Notes: a model not told the origin generated them from the letters alone. Numbered from the stretch's first letter, positions 1 to 9,237 are shown. The stretch is DNA of 64,000 bases from Streptomyces kurssanovii (GCF_014649695.1 NZ_BMTN01000002.1:186001-250000); one strand, 5' to 3'. Made by a program: numbers and translations.

Positions 1-734
1 GAGGGTTCCGCCAGCGGGAAGTCCTTGTCCCAGTCGCCCAGTGTGAGCACTCCCGCGCCGCCGGCCCGGGTGAACTGCAGGGGGTACGGCTTGCCCTCCA
101 GCGACACGTCGAGGACACCGCCCCGGCCGCCCTCACCCGCCGTGACCTTGATGGTGCGCACGCCGCCGACGCGGGTGCGGTCGCCCTTGCTGAGCTTGCC
201 CTCCATCCCGAGCAGCCCGTCAAGCAGCACGTCCATGTCGGTGAAGCCGCGGAACTGCTTGTACGAGGGGTCGCCCTTGGGGACCTTCACGTACTTGTCG
301 GCGAGCTTCTTCGCCGCCTCGAGGTCCGAGTCGCTCGGCTCCTTGTCCTCGTCACCGTCGGCGTGGCTCCAGAATCCGGCGTCGGCCTTGAGGAAGAGGG
401 TGTCGCCGATCCTCATCAGCTCGAAGGCGTTCTCCTTGGACGTGAGCGAGCCGGTGCCGCCGTCGTGCTTGAGCCGCATGTTCAGCTTGTAGGTGCCGCC
501 CTTGCTGACGAGGGTGCCCGAGAGACGCACGGAGGCCGCGGCGTCGGCCGCCGTCCGCGCCTTGGTCTCGATCTCCTCCGCCGACAGCTTCCCGATCCCG
601 TTCGTCCCCGCGTCCGGGTCCTCACCGCACGCACCGAGGGCCATGGTCAGCCCGGCACACAGCACCGCGGAGAGCCCGGCACGGCGCACTCGGCCGGCCG
701 GAGGGAGGGGAGTCACAAGCGCACTGCCTCTCAT
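1..734 (-). CDS. LppX/LprG-type lipoprotein (partial, C-terminus beyond window)
   Basis: Exported lipoprotein cut by the left edge, with about 244 codons visible. It opens with ATG (734-732) and an Arg-containing signal peptide that ends in a lipobox (L-G-A-C). An acidic segment (EDPDAGTNG) follows, then an alpha/beta body with K/E-rich strands. Spacing and motifs such as SVRLSG and LKHDGGTG resemble the LppX/LprAFG family of actinobacterial lipid-carrier lipoproteins. An in-frame GTG at codon 7 is an alternative start. It is divergent from the MgtE-N gene. The family call is inferred from fold-like pattern, and the substrate is unknown. Confidence 0.7.
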   Translation of the reverse strand, partial: MRGSALVTPLPPAGRVRRAGLSAVLCAGLTMALGACGEDPDAGTNGIGKLSAEEIETKARTAADAAASVRLSGTLVSKGGTYKLNMRLKHDGGTGSLTSKENAFELMRIGDTLFLKADAGFWSHADGDEDKEPSDSDLEAAKKLADKYVKVPKGDPSYKQFRGFTDMDVLLDGLLGMEGKLSKGDRTRVGGVRTIKVTAGEGGRGGVLDVSLEGKPYPLQFTRAGGAGVLTLGDWDKDFPLAEP

Positions 735-899
735 CTGTGGGGAATGGCAGACCGCAGCGTACCCGTGCCCGGTGCACGGGTAAGCAGGCAGCCGTACGGC
801 CGTCGGCCAGGAGCGGCCCGGATCGGTACCGGCTAGCCTGAAACGGTCCGGAACCAGCATTTCGGCGCAGAAGTGACCGGCTGTGGAGGAGGGGCGAAC

Positions 900-2162
900 A
901 TGGCGGCAGGCGCCCCTCGGGTCTTCGTCTCGCACCTCGCCGGCGTGCCCGTCTTCGACCCCAACGGTGACCAGGTGGGGCGCGTACGCGACCTGGTCGC
1001 GATGCTGCGCGTCGGCCGCCGCCCGCCGCGGCTGCTGGGCCTGGTGGTCGAGGTGATCAGCCGCCGCCGGATCTTCCTCCCCATGACGCGGGTGACGGGT
1101 ATCGAGTCGGGCCAGGTCATCACCACCGGGGTCCTCAACGTCCGCCGCTTCGAGCAGCGTCCCACCGAGCGGCTGGTGCTGGGCGAGCTCCTGGACCGGC
1201 GGGTACGTCTCGTGGAGAGCGGCGAGGAGGTCACCGTGCTCGACGTGGCGATCCAGCAGCTGCCGGCCCGCCGCGACTGGGAGATCGACAAGGTCTTCGT
1301 GCGCCGGGGCAAGGGCGGGGCACTGCGCCGCAAGGGCGAGACGCTGACCCTCGAGTGGTCCGCCGTCACCGGCTTCTCGCTCGAGGAGCACGGACAGGGC
1401 GCGGAGAACCTGCTGGCCACATTCGAGCAGCTGCGTCCGGCCGACCTGGCCAATGTGCTGCACCATCTGTCGCCCAAGCGGCGTGCCGAGGTGGCCGCGG
1501 CGCTCGACGACGACCGGCTCGCCGATGTGCTGGAGGAACTGCCCGACGACGACCAGGTGGAGATCCTCGGCAAGCTCAAGGAGGAACGGGCGGCCGACGT
1601 CCTGGAGGCCATGGACCCGGACGACGCCGCCGACCTGCTGTCCGAGCTGCCGGAGGCGGACAAGGAACGGCTGCTGGCCCTGATGCGGCCCGACGACGCG
1701 GCGGACGTACGGCGGCTGATGGCGTACGAGGAGCGCACCGCGGGCGGTCTGATGACGACCGAGCCGATCGTGCTGCGCCCCGACGCCACGGTGGCCGACG
1801 CGCTGGCACGGGTGCGCCAGCAGGACCTCTCCCCCGCGCTCGCGGCTCAGGTGTACGTGTGCCGGCCGCCCGACGAGACGCCGACGGGGAAGTACCTGGG
1901 GACGGTGCACTTCCAGCGGCTGCTGCGGGACCCGCCGTTCGCTCTGGTCAGCTCGATCGTGGACAGCGACCTGCCGCCGCTGTCGCCGGACACCCCGCTG
2001 CGGACCGTCACCCAGCACCTCGCCGCCTACAACATGGTGGCGGCGCCGGTCGTCGACGAGGGCGGGTCGCTGCTGGGCGCCGTGACGGTCGACGACGTAC
2101 TGGACCACCTGCTGCCGGACGACTGGCGCGAGACCGAGTTCGAGGAATCCGCCCATGGGTAG
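900..2162 (+). CDS. PRC-barrel / MgtE-N / CBS-pair protein without membrane domain
   Basis: Predicted soluble protein of 420 residues. It has PRC-barrel-like segments at about 1-155 (GxxVGRVRDLVA), an MgtE N-terminal superhelical domain at about 170-270 (ADLANVLHHL, DDAADLLSEL) and a CBS pair at about 285-410 (LMTTEP, HFQRLL, DDVLDHL). In full MgtE channels the N-domain and CBS pair sense cytosolic Mg2+ and gate a five-helix pore. That pore is absent here, so transport by this protein alone is unlikely. ATG at 900 is preceded by GGAGGA. Its stop overlaps the next gene's start by 8 bases. Comparable to Rv1232c of M. tuberculosis, from memory. Confidence 0.88.
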   Translation: MAAGAPRVFVSHLAGVPVFDPNGDQVGRVRDLVAMLRVGRRPPRLLGLVVEVISRRRIFLPMTRVTGIESGQVITTGVLNVRRFEQRPTERLVLGELLDRRVRLVESGEEVTVLDVAIQQLPARRDWEIDKVFVRRGKGGALRRKGETLTLEWSAVTGFSLEEHGQGAENLLATFEQLRPADLANVLHHLSPKRRAEVAAALDDDRLADVLEELPDDDQVEILGKLKEERAADVLEAMDPDDAADLLSELPEADKERLLALMRPDDAADVRRLMAYEERTAGGLMTTEPIVLRPDATVADALARVRQQDLSPALAAQVYVCRPPDETPTGKYLGTVHFQRLLRDPPFALVSSIVDSDLPPLSPDTPLRTVTQHLAAYNMVAAPVVDEGGSLLGAVTVDDVLDHLLPDDWRETEFEESAHG

Positions 2163-2748
2163 CGGCGAGACGGGGCCGCCCGACCGGTTCGAGCAGCAGG
2201 GCCGCATGCCGGCGGGGGCGAGCGCCGCCCCGCGGACCCGGGTGCGGCTCGATCTGCCGCGGGCACCGCGCCGCAGTCTGCTGCCCGACTACGACCCGGA
2301 GGCCTTCGGGCGTCTCTCCGAGAAGATCGCACGGTTCCTCGGGACGGGCCGCTTCCTCGTCTGGATGACGCTGACGATCATCGCCTGGGTGGTGTGGAAC
2401 GTCAGCGCCCCCGCCCCGCTGCGCTTCGACGAGTACCCGTTCATCTTCCTGACCCTCGCGCTGTCGCTCCAGGCGTCGTACGCGGCGCCGCTGATCCTGC
2501 TGGCGCAGAACCGGCAGGACGACCGCGACCGGGTCAATCTGGAGCAGGACCGCAAGCAGAACGAGCGCTCGATCGCGGACACGGAGTATCTGACCCGGGA
2601 GGTCGCGGCGCTGCGGATGGGCCTCGGCGAGGTGCCGACGCGGGACTGGATCCGCTCCGAGCTGGAGGATCTGGTGCGGGCGATGGACGAGCAGCGGGTC
2701 CCCTCGCCGCACGAGCGCGCACGCGGTAGTGACGAAGACGACCGCTGA
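2155..2748 (+). CDS. DUF1003 integral membrane protein
   Basis: Membrane protein of 197 residues. A positively charged, Pro/Arg-rich N-terminus (1-55) precedes two hydrophobic helices at about 70-85 (VWMTLTIIAWVVWN) and 98-122 (YPFIFLTLALSLQASYAAPL). A cytosolic helix follows that is rich in D/R/E (QNRQDDRDRVNLEQD), as is typical of DUF1003. The ATG lies inside the end of the upstream MgtE-N/CBS gene, so translation is probably coupled. The biochemical role of DUF1003 is not established. The fixed pairing suggests that the soluble sensor and this membrane protein act together. Confidence 0.88.
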   Translation: MGSGETGPPDRFEQQGRMPAGASAAPRTRVRLDLPRAPRRSLLPDYDPEAFGRLSEKIARFLGTGRFLVWMTLTIIAWVVWNVSAPAPLRFDEYPFIFLTLALSLQASYAAPLILLAQNRQDDRDRVNLEQDRKQNERSIADTEYLTREVAALRMGLGEVPTRDWIRSELEDLVRAMDEQRVPSPHERARGSDEDDR

Positions 2749-2778
2749 CGGCCTTTCCGCAGGCGGTGGCCGGAGCCG

Positions 2779-2790
2779 TACCATCTCCGT
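2779..2790 (+). promoter_or_regulatory. Candidate leaderless -10 element for mrp
   Basis: TACCAT at 2779-2784 fits the actinobacterial TANNNT -10 pattern and ends 6 bases before the mrp ATG at 2791. A transcript from it would start at or next to the start codon. No Shine-Dalgarno sequence is seen upstream of the ATG, and no convincing -35 is visible. Confidence 0.5.
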
Positions 2791-3924
2791 ATGGCTACGG
2801 AAGACGCGGTGCTTGAGGCACTGGCGACGGTGAACGACCCCGAGATCAACCGACCGATCACCGACCTGGGCATGGTGAAGTCGGTCGACATCGGGGACGA
2901 CGGCACGGTCGCCGTCACGGTGTACCTCACCGTCTCGGGCTGCCCGATGCGCGAGACGATCACCAAGAACGTGACCGAGGCGGTCGCACGCGTCGAAGGC
3001 GTCTCGCGGGTCGAGGTCACGCTGGACGTGATGAGCGACGAGCAGCGCAAGGACCTCGCGGCGTCGCTGCGGGGAACCACCGCCGAGCGCGAGGTGCCGT
3101 TCGCCAAGCCGGGTTCGCTGACGCGTGTGTACGCGGTGGCGTCCGGAAAGGGCGGCGTCGGCAAGTCGTCCGTGACCGTGAACCTGGCGGCCGCGATGGC
3201 GGCGGACGGGCTGAAGGTCGGCGTCGTCGACGCGGACATCTACGGTCACAGCGTGCCGCGCATGCTGGGTGTGGACGGGCGTCCGACCCAGGTCGAGAAC
3301 ATGATCATGCCGCCGTCCGCGAACGGCGTGAAGGTCATCTCCATCGGCATGTTCACGCCCGGCAACGCGCCCGTGGTGTGGCGTGGCCCGATGCTCCACC
3401 GGGCGCTGCAGCAGTTCCTCGCGGACGTGTACTGGGGTGACCTGGACGTCCTGCTGCTCGACCTCCCGCCGGGCACGGGCGACATCGCGATCTCCGTCGC
3501 CCAGCTCGTCCCGAACGCGGAGATCCTCGTCGTCACCACTCCGCAGCAGGCCGCCGCCGAGGTGGCCGAGCGGGCCGGTTCCATCGCGGTGCAGACGCAC
3601 CAGAAGATCGTGGGTGTCGTCGAGAACATGTCGGGCCTGCCGTGCCCGCACTGCGACGAGATGGTCGACGTCTTCGGCAGCGGCGGCGGCCAGCGGGTCG
3701 CCGAGGGCCTGACGAGGACGACCGGCGCGACAGTGCCGGTGCTGGGCTCGATCCCGATCGACGTACGGCTCCGCGAGGGCGGCGACGAGGGCAAGCCGGT
3801 CGTCATCACGGACCCGGACTCCCCCGCGGGTTCGGCGCTGCGCGCGATCGCGGGCAAGCTCGGGGGCCGTCAGCGCGGCCTGTCGGGCATGTCGCTGGGC
3901 ATCACACCCCGCAACAAGTTCTGA
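2791..3924 (+). CDS. mrp: Mrp/ApbC family iron-sulfur cluster carrier ATPase
   Basis: P-loop ATPase of 377 residues that binds and transfers Fe-S clusters to apo-proteins. The N-terminal MIP18/DUF59 domain (about 1-95) has the NDPEINRPITDLGMV start and a conserved SGCPM. The Mrp domain follows, with deviant Walker A GKGGVGKSS near residue 118, Walker A' DADIYGHSVP, a DLPPGTGD switch and the CxxC cluster/dimer motif PCPHC near 287. Length is normal for actinobacterial Mrp. It has no Shine-Dalgarno and a -10-like hexamer just upstream. A strong hairpin follows the stop. Synteny with the sigE-htrA-tatB block is shared with mycobacteria (Rv1229c). Confidence 0.95.
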   Translation: MATEDAVLEALATVNDPEINRPITDLGMVKSVDIGDDGTVAVTVYLTVSGCPMRETITKNVTEAVARVEGVSRVEVTLDVMSDEQRKDLAASLRGTTAEREVPFAKPGSLTRVYAVASGKGGVGKSSVTVNLAAAMAADGLKVGVVDADIYGHSVPRMLGVDGRPTQVENMIMPPSANGVKVISIGMFTPGNAPVVWRGPMLHRALQQFLADVYWGDLDVLLLDLPPGTGDIAISVAQLVPNAEILVVTTPQQAAAEVAERAGSIAVQTHQKIVGVVENMSGLPCPHCDEMVDVFGSGGGQRVAEGLTRTTGATVPVLGSIPIDVRLREGGDEGKPVVITDPDSPAGSALRAIAGKLGGRQRGLSGMSLGITPRNKF

Positions 3925-3953
3925 CCGGAGGGCACTCGCCCTCACCGGCACCG

Positions 3954-3982
3954 AGGGCGCCGCTCGGCTCGAGCGGCGCCCT
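3954..3982 (+). terminator. Hairpin terminator after mrp
   Basis: Perfect 13-bp inverted repeat (3954-3966 with 3970-3982) and a GCT loop, 30 bases beyond the mrp stop. There is no T-run, which is common for Streptomyces terminators. Confidence 0.75.
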
Positions 3983-4044
3983 TGGTCCGTCTGCGGGTCC
4001 GTACGGCCCGGGAGGCACGTACGGCGGTCGTCCCGCCCAGTGGG

Positions 4045-4740
4045 TCAGCGCACGTACGCGGCCGGGTTGGCGACCACCGCGAACCCCAGGCCGTACGCGC
4101 TCATCCCGCGCCCGTACGCGCCGATGTGGACTCCCGCCCCGGTCGTGCCGGCCAGCACCCAGCCGAACTCCGACTCGCGGTAGTGGAAGGACGTCGGCAC
4201 CCCGTCCACCGGCAGCGAGAGGGTCGACCACTCGGGGCCGGTCAGATCGTCCGCCAGCTCGAACGCGGTCTCCGTCTGTTGGTCGAGCCAGTCGTCACGC
4301 AGCGAGTGGTCGAGCTTCTCCGGCCAGGTGTGGGCCAGCAGGCCGGAGCCGGCCAGCCAGGCGGCCGAGGAGACGGTGGTGGCCTCCAGCACGCCCGTGC
4401 CGTCGCCGGTGCGCCTGACCGGGTTCGCCGCGACGGTCACCACGACGGCGAAACGCTCCTTCTCGGTGCCTGCCGTCTCGGACCGTATCGTCGGCTCGTC
4501 GCCGTGACCGATCGCGCCGTGCTGGACCGTCCCGTCGGCGGCGGTGCCCACCTGCATCAGGCGCCGGGGACCTGTGAAGGCCTCGTCCAGCGCGTACCAG
4601 GGGAAGGCGGCGTTCTTGAATCCCTCCGCCGCACGCCGGGCAGCCGTGTCCCCCTGCGCCGTGCGGGATCTGTAGCCGCTCTGGTCCGGCGTTTCCCCAG
4701 CCGTCCCCTGCTGCTCCGTCACCCGGCTCGTCGTCGACAT
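4045..4740 (-). CDS. Conserved actinobacterial hypothetical protein
   Basis: Predicted cytosolic protein of 231 residues that I do not assign to a function. It has a Thr/Arg-rich N-terminal tail (1-45), then a body with repeated short strands (HYRESEFGWVLAGTTGAGVH, GLGFAVV) and no signal peptide or helix long enough to cross a membrane. ATG at 4740 was chosen because GGAGAGG lies about 11 bases upstream; an in-frame ATG at 4803 has no such support. It lies between tatB and mrp on the strand of tatB but is not obviously part of that operon. Confidence 0.7.
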   Translation of the reverse strand: MSTTSRVTEQQGTAGETPDQSGYRSRTAQGDTAARRAAEGFKNAAFPWYALDEAFTGPRRLMQVGTAADGTVQHGAIGHGDEPTIRSETAGTEKERFAVVVTVAANPVRRTGDGTGVLEATTVSSAAWLAGSGLLAHTWPEKLDHSLRDDWLDQQTETAFELADDLTGPEWSTLSLPVDGVPTSFHYRESEFGWVLAGTTGAGVHIGAYGRGMSAYGLGFAVVANPAAYVR

Positions 4741-4858
4741 GTACCCGGCCGCCTCTCCGTCTTTCACACCTGCAGCGGACCCGCCCCCCTCGGGCGTCCT
4801 CACTGCCGGACAGATGGAGAATAGCCACCCTCTCCCCGCTCGCAGGGATTGACAGTCC

Positions 4859-5320
4859 TCAGGTGGCGTCTGCGTCGAACGGCGGGCGGTCGTCGCGGGC
4901 GGGCTTCTCGCCCTTCTTGAGCAGGTCGGGGCCGCCGGAGGAGGAACCGTTCACCGCGGCGGGTACGGAACTGTCCGACACACCGGAATGCTCCGTTCCG
5001 TTGACGGCGTCGGCGACCTCGTTGATCTCCTTCTTGAGATCGAAGCTGCTGCGGAGCTCCTTGAGGTCCTTCAGATCCTCGTTCTCCGCGAGCTGCTTGC
5101 GGATGAACGCCTTCGGGTTCAGGTCCTCGAACTCGAAGTCCTTGAACTCGGGCCCGAGCTCGCTGCGGATGTCCTCCTTCGCGCTCTCGGAGAACGCGCG
5201 GACCTTCCGGATGAAGCGGCTGGCGTCCTGGATGACCTTCGGCAGCTTGTCCGGGCCGAAGATGAGCACGGCGAGAACCACGAGCGCCACCAGCTCCAGT
5301 GCGCCTATGTCATTGAACAC
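4859..5320 (-). CDS. tatB: Sec-independent protein translocase subunit TatB
   Basis: Subunit of the twin-arginine translocase that, with TatC, recognises folded RR-signal substrates. The protein has 153 residues. The N-terminal membrane helix (ALELVALVVLAVLIF), the hinge GPDKLP and the amphipathic helix KVIQDASRFIRKVRAF are all in place. A long charged coiled segment and a Gly/Ser/Pro tail ending PPFDADAT follow. GTG at 5320 is preceded by GAGGAG. Upstream in-frame ATG at 5407 would add a polar leader before the membrane helix and is unlikely. It follows htrA in the sigma-anti-sigma-htrA-tatB order known from M. tuberculosis Rv1221-Rv1224. Confidence 0.93.
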   Translation of the reverse strand: MFNDIGALELVALVVLAVLIFGPDKLPKVIQDASRFIRKVRAFSESAKEDIRSELGPEFKDFEFEDLNPKAFIRKQLAENEDLKDLKELRSSFDLKKEINEVADAVNGTEHSGVSDSSVPAAVNGSSSGGPDLLKKGEKPARDDRPPFDADAT

Positions 5321-5458
5321 CTTGCTGCTCCTCGTGTTCTCCGTGCTCGCTGCGTGGCCCGTGCCCGCCACGGTCCGCGGACCGGCCGGAATCCGGGTCC
5401 GGTCCACGGTACCCGGCGAAACTGTCGGCCCGGTACCTTCCGGGCAGCGCCGGGATGG

Positions 5459-7309
5459 TCATGAGCTGTCCGCCGAGCCGAGCACGAGCGTCACCGTCCG
5501 CTCGTCCCCGCCGCGACGCAGCGTCAGCTCCAGCTCGTCACCCGGGCGGTGCGCGCGGATCTTCACGATCAGCTCCTCGCCGCTGTGCACCCGTCGGCCG
5601 TCGACCTCGGTGATGACATCGCCCGGCCTGACGCCCGCCTCGGCGGCGGGACCGTCCGGCGTGACGGCGGGGGAGCCGTCCTGGCCCTTGTCACCGACGC
5701 GGGCCCCGTCACCGGCGAACTTCATGTCGAGGCTGACCCCGATCACCGGATGCGTGGCCTTGCCGGTGTTGATCAGCTCCTCCGCGACGCGCTTGCCCTG
5801 GTTGATGGGGATCGCGAAGCCGAGTCCGATGGAGCCCGCCTGGGCCCCGTCGGTGCCCGCACCGGTGTCCGCGGCACGGATGGCGCTGTTGATCCCGATG
5901 ACCTGGGCCTTGCCGTCCACGAGCGGGCCGCCCGAATTGCCGGGGTTTATCGGTGCGTCGGTCTGCAGGGCGTCGACGTAGCTGATGTCGCTGCCGTCGC
6001 CCTTGTCGCCGCCGGCGGTGATCGGCCGCTCCTTGGCGCTGATGATTCCCGAGGTGACCGTGTTCTGGAGGTCGAACGGTGCGCCGATGGCGACGACGGG
6101 ATCGCCGACCCGGACGTTGTCGGAGTTGCCCAGCGGCAGCGGCTTCAGGCCGCTGACCCCGGTCACCTTGACCACGGCCAGGTCGTAGCCGCTGTCCTTG
6201 CCGACGAGGGTGGCCTTGGCCGTCTCGCCGCCGCTGAAGGTGATCGAGATGTCGCCGGAGGCGCCGGCCGGGTCGACGACATGGTGGTTGGTGAGGATGT
6301 GGCCCTGCTCGTCGAGCACGAAGCCGGTGCCGGTGCCCTGTTCCGCGTCGCCGCTGACGTGCAGGGTGACGACGCTCGGCAGGGCGCTCGCGGCGATACC
6401 GGCGACGCTGTCGGGTGCCCGGTCGGCGCTCTCCCGGCCGGCCTGCGGAAGCTCGATCCGGGTCACACCGCCGTTGCGCTCCACATAGGCGCCGATCACA
6501 CCGCCGGTACCGCCCGCGACGAGCGCCACGACGAGGGCACCGATCAGCAGGGGGCCGCGTCGGCGCCTGCGGGGGGCGGCCGGCTCCCCCGGGTGGGTGA
6601 GCGGCGCTCCCGGCGCGCTCCACGGGTCGTACTGGAGCCAGACGGAGGACAGCGGCTGCGGTCGCTCCGGGGCGGGAAGCGGACCGGCCAGGGTGGGCGC
6701 GGTCGGCGGCGCCGCCGGGTCGGGCTGTGGATGCGGCAGGTGCGGAAGCGAGGGCTGGTGCTGCTGGTCCGGGTGCGGATGCGGATGCGCGTAGCCGCCG
6801 CTCCCGCTGCCTGCCGTCGCGTACTGGGCGGGCAGCGGCGTGCCGTGGGCCGGGGTCGCCACCGGGCGCTGCACGGGAGGGGCGGGCGCCCAGGGGCCGG
6901 GGCCGCCGTACGGCGGGGTGCCGTAAGGATCCGGGTCGTGCAGCGGCTGGGGCCTCGGGGGCGCGGCGACCGCTGCGGCGGCCGGCGCGGGCACCGTGAC
7001 GTCGACCGGCCCGGACGGCTCGGAGGACGCCGGCGTGGGCACCGTGGCCTCCACCGGCCCGGACGGCTCGGAGGACGCCGGCGCGGGCGTCCCAGTGGGC
7101 ACCTGGTCCGTCACCTGGTCCGGCTGCGCGTGCGTCCTGGCGTCCGCCCGGTCCGTTTCCGGTGCCGGTGATACGTCCGCCGATGAAGCGTCCGGGGCCC
7201 CGGGAGCCTCTTCCGGCGCGGGCGCCTCCTGCCCGGAGGGGACCGCGCGCCCCTTGTCGGGGCGGCTCCACCACTTCGCCTTGGGTCCGGTGGGCTTCCC
7301 GTCGTCCAT
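5459..7309 (-). CDS. htrA: HtrA/DegP-like membrane-anchored serine protease with PDZ domain
   Basis: Envelope quality-control protease of 616 residues. Residues 1-260 are a disordered Pro/Ala/Gln/His-rich cytosolic tail containing a duplicated SEPSGPV segment. A single membrane helix (LLIGALVVALVAGGTGGVIG) follows, then the trypsin-like domain with triad His (LTNHHVV), Asp (SGYDLAVVKV) and Ser (NPGNSGGPL). A PDZ domain (AGVRPGDVITEVDGRRV) ends the protein. The triad is complete. ATG at 7309 has GGGGAGAG upstream. Position after sigma and anti-sigma genes suggests co-regulation with envelope stress, and in mycobacteria the matching HtrA acts in the SigE circuit. Confidence 0.93.
   Translation of the reverse strand: MDDGKPTGPKAKWWSRPDKGRAVPSGQEAPAPEEAPGAPDASSADVSPAPETDRADARTHAQPDQVTDQVPTGTPAPASSEPSGPVEATVPTPASSEPSGPVDVTVPAPAAAAVAAPPRPQPLHDPDPYGTPPYGGPGPWAPAPPVQRPVATPAHGTPLPAQYATAGSGSGGYAHPHPHPDQQHQPSLPHLPHPQPDPAAPPTAPTLAGPLPAPERPQPLSSVWLQYDPWSAPGAPLTHPGEPAAPRRRRRGPLLIGALVVALVAGGTGGVIGAYVERNGGVTRIELPQAGRESADRAPDSVAGIAASALPSVVTLHVSGDAEQGTGTGFVLDEQGHILTNHHVVDPAGASGDISITFSGGETAKATLVGKDSGYDLAVVKVTGVSGLKPLPLGNSDNVRVGDPVVAIGAPFDLQNTVTSGIISAKERPITAGGDKGDGSDISYVDALQTDAPINPGNSGGPLVDGKAQVIGINSAIRAADTGAGTDGAQAGSIGLGFAIPINQGKRVAEELINTGKATHPVIGVSLDMKFAGDGARVGDKGQDGSPAVTPDGPAAEAGVRPGDVITEVDGRRVHSGEELIVKIRAHRPGDELELTLRRGGDERTVTLVLGSADSS
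6981..7090. repeat. 48-bp coding tandem repeat in htrA tail
   Basis: Two 31-base identical copies (7005-7035 and 7053-7083) with 48-base period, plus a partial third copy. They encode the repeated Ser-Glu-Pro-Ser-Gly-Pro-Val segment of the disordered HtrA N-terminus. Length is probably variable between strains. Confidence 0.8.
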
Positions 7310-7429
7310 GCTCTCCCCGCAAACTGCCGGCCGCTGCGGCGCCCCCGCGGGCACCCGCTGAGATTCAACCAGGTTTGCGAATCCGTGCGCAGCGTCCTGG
7401 TCGGGTCCTGCTCAGGTGCCCGGTGCCGG

Positions 7430-8377
7430 TCAGCGCGAAGGCGGCGGGGCAGGCTGCGACGGGGCAGCCAGATGCCTGGGCACCGGAGTGGCCACAGGAC
7501 CGATCGCCGGGGCGGCGGCCAGCTGCAGAGCTGATGCCGTCGGACGTATCAGCGGCGTCGTCGAGGAGGCGTGGGCCAGCGGCGAGACACCGAGGTGGCG
7601 GTTGAGCGCCTGACCCGCTGGCTCGCCGGGCACCGCGGCGATCACCGGCCCGGAACCGGGCCTGGTCTGGCCGCTCCCGCCCCGGCGCCGGTCGCCCTCC
7701 GTGCCGCGGAAGGCGGTGGCACCGCCACCGGATCCCGGGGTCGTGGTGTTCGCGGCGGTCGTCGGCGCCGCGGTGCGCAGCGGTGTCACCTTGTTGCCTC
7801 CGCCCTGCCCGCGCGCACCGGAGTCACCGGAAGCGTCGAACGGAACGGCACCGCCCAGGGCGATGGCGGCGAAGGACACGGCGCTGGCCGCCGCGAAGGC
7901 GAACCGCCTGCCGCGCCACGGCGAGCGCTCAGCTTCCGCGCGGCCGACCTCGTGGATCCGGAAGCCGCTGCCGCCACCGGGCAGAACGGCCGCGTGGGCC
8001 CCGCCGGGGACGTAGCCGAACGTCTCCCCGCGAGGGTCGCGCGGTCTTCCCGCGGACGGGTTCAGCGCTCCGAACACCCCGCCGGCAGCACGTCCGCCGC
8101 CGAAGGGGCCGGGCTCGTCGTCGTCGCCGGCTGCGCCGGGACCCGCGGGCAGGCCTTGGAGCCGCGCGAGCAGCCCCTCGGAGAGCGGCGGCGGGGCGGC
8201 CTGGGCGAAGACGTTCTTGAGACGGCGCTGGGCGTCGGCCTCGGCCTTGCATCTCGGACACGTCGCCAGGTGCGCGAGGACCCGGTCACGGGCATCGTGC
8301 TCCAGCTCACCGTCGACGAGTGCGGCCAGCCGGTCCCCCAGATGCTGTTCCGCAGGAGTCGGACCTGTGCCGCTCAC
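7430..8377 (-). CDS. rseA: Zinc-binding anti-sigma factor (ZAS/zf-HC2) for the ECF sigma
   Basis: Inhibitor of the adjacent ECF sigma factor, 315 residues. The N-terminal anti-sigma domain (about 10-60) carries the HxxxCxxC zinc motif as HLATCPRC. A Gly/Pro-rich linker follows, then one membrane-spanning stretch near 180-200 ([20 protein letters not shown]) and a long low-complexity extracytoplasmic region rich in Ala, Thr and Pro. The GTG start overlaps the sigma stop by 4 bases (GTGA), so synthesis is coupled. Equivalent in position to mycobacterial RseA (Rv1222), though longer. RseA is released by phosphorylation and proteolysis in mycobacteria; that mechanism here is inference. Confidence 0.88.
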   Translation of the reverse strand: MSGTGPTPAEQHLGDRLAALVDGELEHDARDRVLAHLATCPRCKAEADAQRRLKNVFAQAAPPPLSEGLLARLQGLPAGPGAAGDDDEPGPFGGGRAAGGVFGALNPSAGRPRDPRGETFGYVPGGAHAAVLPGGGSGFRIHEVGRAEAERSPWRGRRFAFAAASAVSFAAIALGGAVPFDASGDSGARGQGGGNKVTPLRTAAPTTAANTTTPGSGGGATAFRGTEGDRRRGGSGQTRPGSGPVIAAVPGEPAGQALNRHLGVSPLAHASSTTPLIRPTASALQLAAAPAIGPVATPVPRHLAAPSQPAPPPSR

Positions 8378-9144
8378 GCCGGTCCACCCTCCCCCGCCAG
8401 CCCCACGGCACCCGCCAGTGAGCGCTGCTGTTCGGCACGCGCCTCCGGGGAACGGTGCTGCAGTGCCTTGCGCAGGTGGGAGCGGCCGCGGTGGATGCGG
8501 CTGCGGACGGTACCGAGCTTCACGCCCAGGGTCGCGGCGATCTCCTCGTACGACAGGCCCTCGATGTCACAGAGCACCACGGCGGCGCGGAACTCGGGCG
8601 CGAGGGTGTCCAGCGCATGCTGCACGTCCGCGTCGAAGTGGCTGTCGTTGAAGACCTGCTGCGGCGACGGCTCCCGGCTGGGAAGACGCTCTGCCGCGTC
8701 GTCGCCGAGGGCGTCGAAGCGGATCCGCTGCTTGCGGCGGACCATGTCCAGGAAGAGGTTCGTGGTGATCCGGTGGAGCCAGCCCTCGAAGGTGCCGGGC
8801 GTGTACGTCGACAGGGAGCGGAAGACGCGGACGAAGACCTCTTGCGTGAGGTCCTCCGCGTCGTGCTGGTTACCCGTCAGGCGGTACGCGAGGCGGTAGA
8901 CCCGTGCGCTGTGCGTGCTGACGATCTCCTCCCACGTGGGAGGGGTCCATGCCTGCGATTCCGCATCCGATGCGAAGGTCGCCGTGGTGACGGAGTCGGA
9001 GGGCGTAGAACGGTCAGCAGTGTTGGTCACGGATTTCGGCTCACCCACCGACCTGAGAAGGCGCCTCAGCACTCCTCCCCGATCCGCAGGTGCAGCCGCA
9101 CCTCCCCTGTCGGCTCTGGTGGTATCCAGCGGAGCCCCTACCAT
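8374..9144 (-). CDS. sigE: ECF RNA polymerase sigma factor, SigE-type
   Basis: Extracytoplasmic-function sigma factor of 256 residues directing RNA polymerase to stress promoters. Sigma region 2 is at about 85-150 ([22 protein letters not shown], with the core-binding DAEDLTQE motif; WLHRITTN) and region 4 at about 180-240 ([32 protein letters not shown]). The first 75 residues are a less conserved, Ser/Thr-rich extension also seen in mycobacterial SigE. ATG at 9144 has GAGG upstream. A canonical SigE-like promoter lies 94 bases upstream, suggesting positive autoregulation. It is translationally coupled to its anti-sigma. It is not the S. coelicolor gene named sigE (cell-wall stress), only the mycobacterial SigE counterpart by synteny. 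Confidence 0.92.
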   Translation of the reverse strand: MVGAPLDTTRADRGGAAAPADRGGVLRRLLRSVGEPKSVTNTADRSTPSDSVTTATFASDAESQAWTPPTWEEIVSTHSARVYRLAYRLTGNQHDAEDLTQEVFVRVFRSLSTYTPGTFEGWLHRITTNLFLDMVRRKQRIRFDALGDDAAERLPSREPSPQQVFNDSHFDADVQHALDTLAPEFRAAVVLCDIEGLSYEEIAATLGVKLGTVRSRIHRGRSHLRKALQHRSPEARAEQQRSLAGAVGLAGEGGPA

Positions 9145-9237
9145 AGCCACCTCGCCCGTTAGCTCCGGATAAGAATCTTTACGTGGATTTGGAACCGGCA
9201 TCCGGGCCCCGCATCCACGCGCTTCCCTCTGCCTCAA

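Noticed and set aside
2008-3951. Long minus-strand frame opposite mrp and its upstream gene
   Set aside because: Composition is Arg/His/Asp-rich shadow of the GC-biased plus-strand genes; the opposite strand holds clear family matches.
6981-7090. Possible CRISPR-like or intergenic repeat
   Set aside because: The 48-base repeats are in frame inside htrA and encode a disordered segment; there are no spacers.
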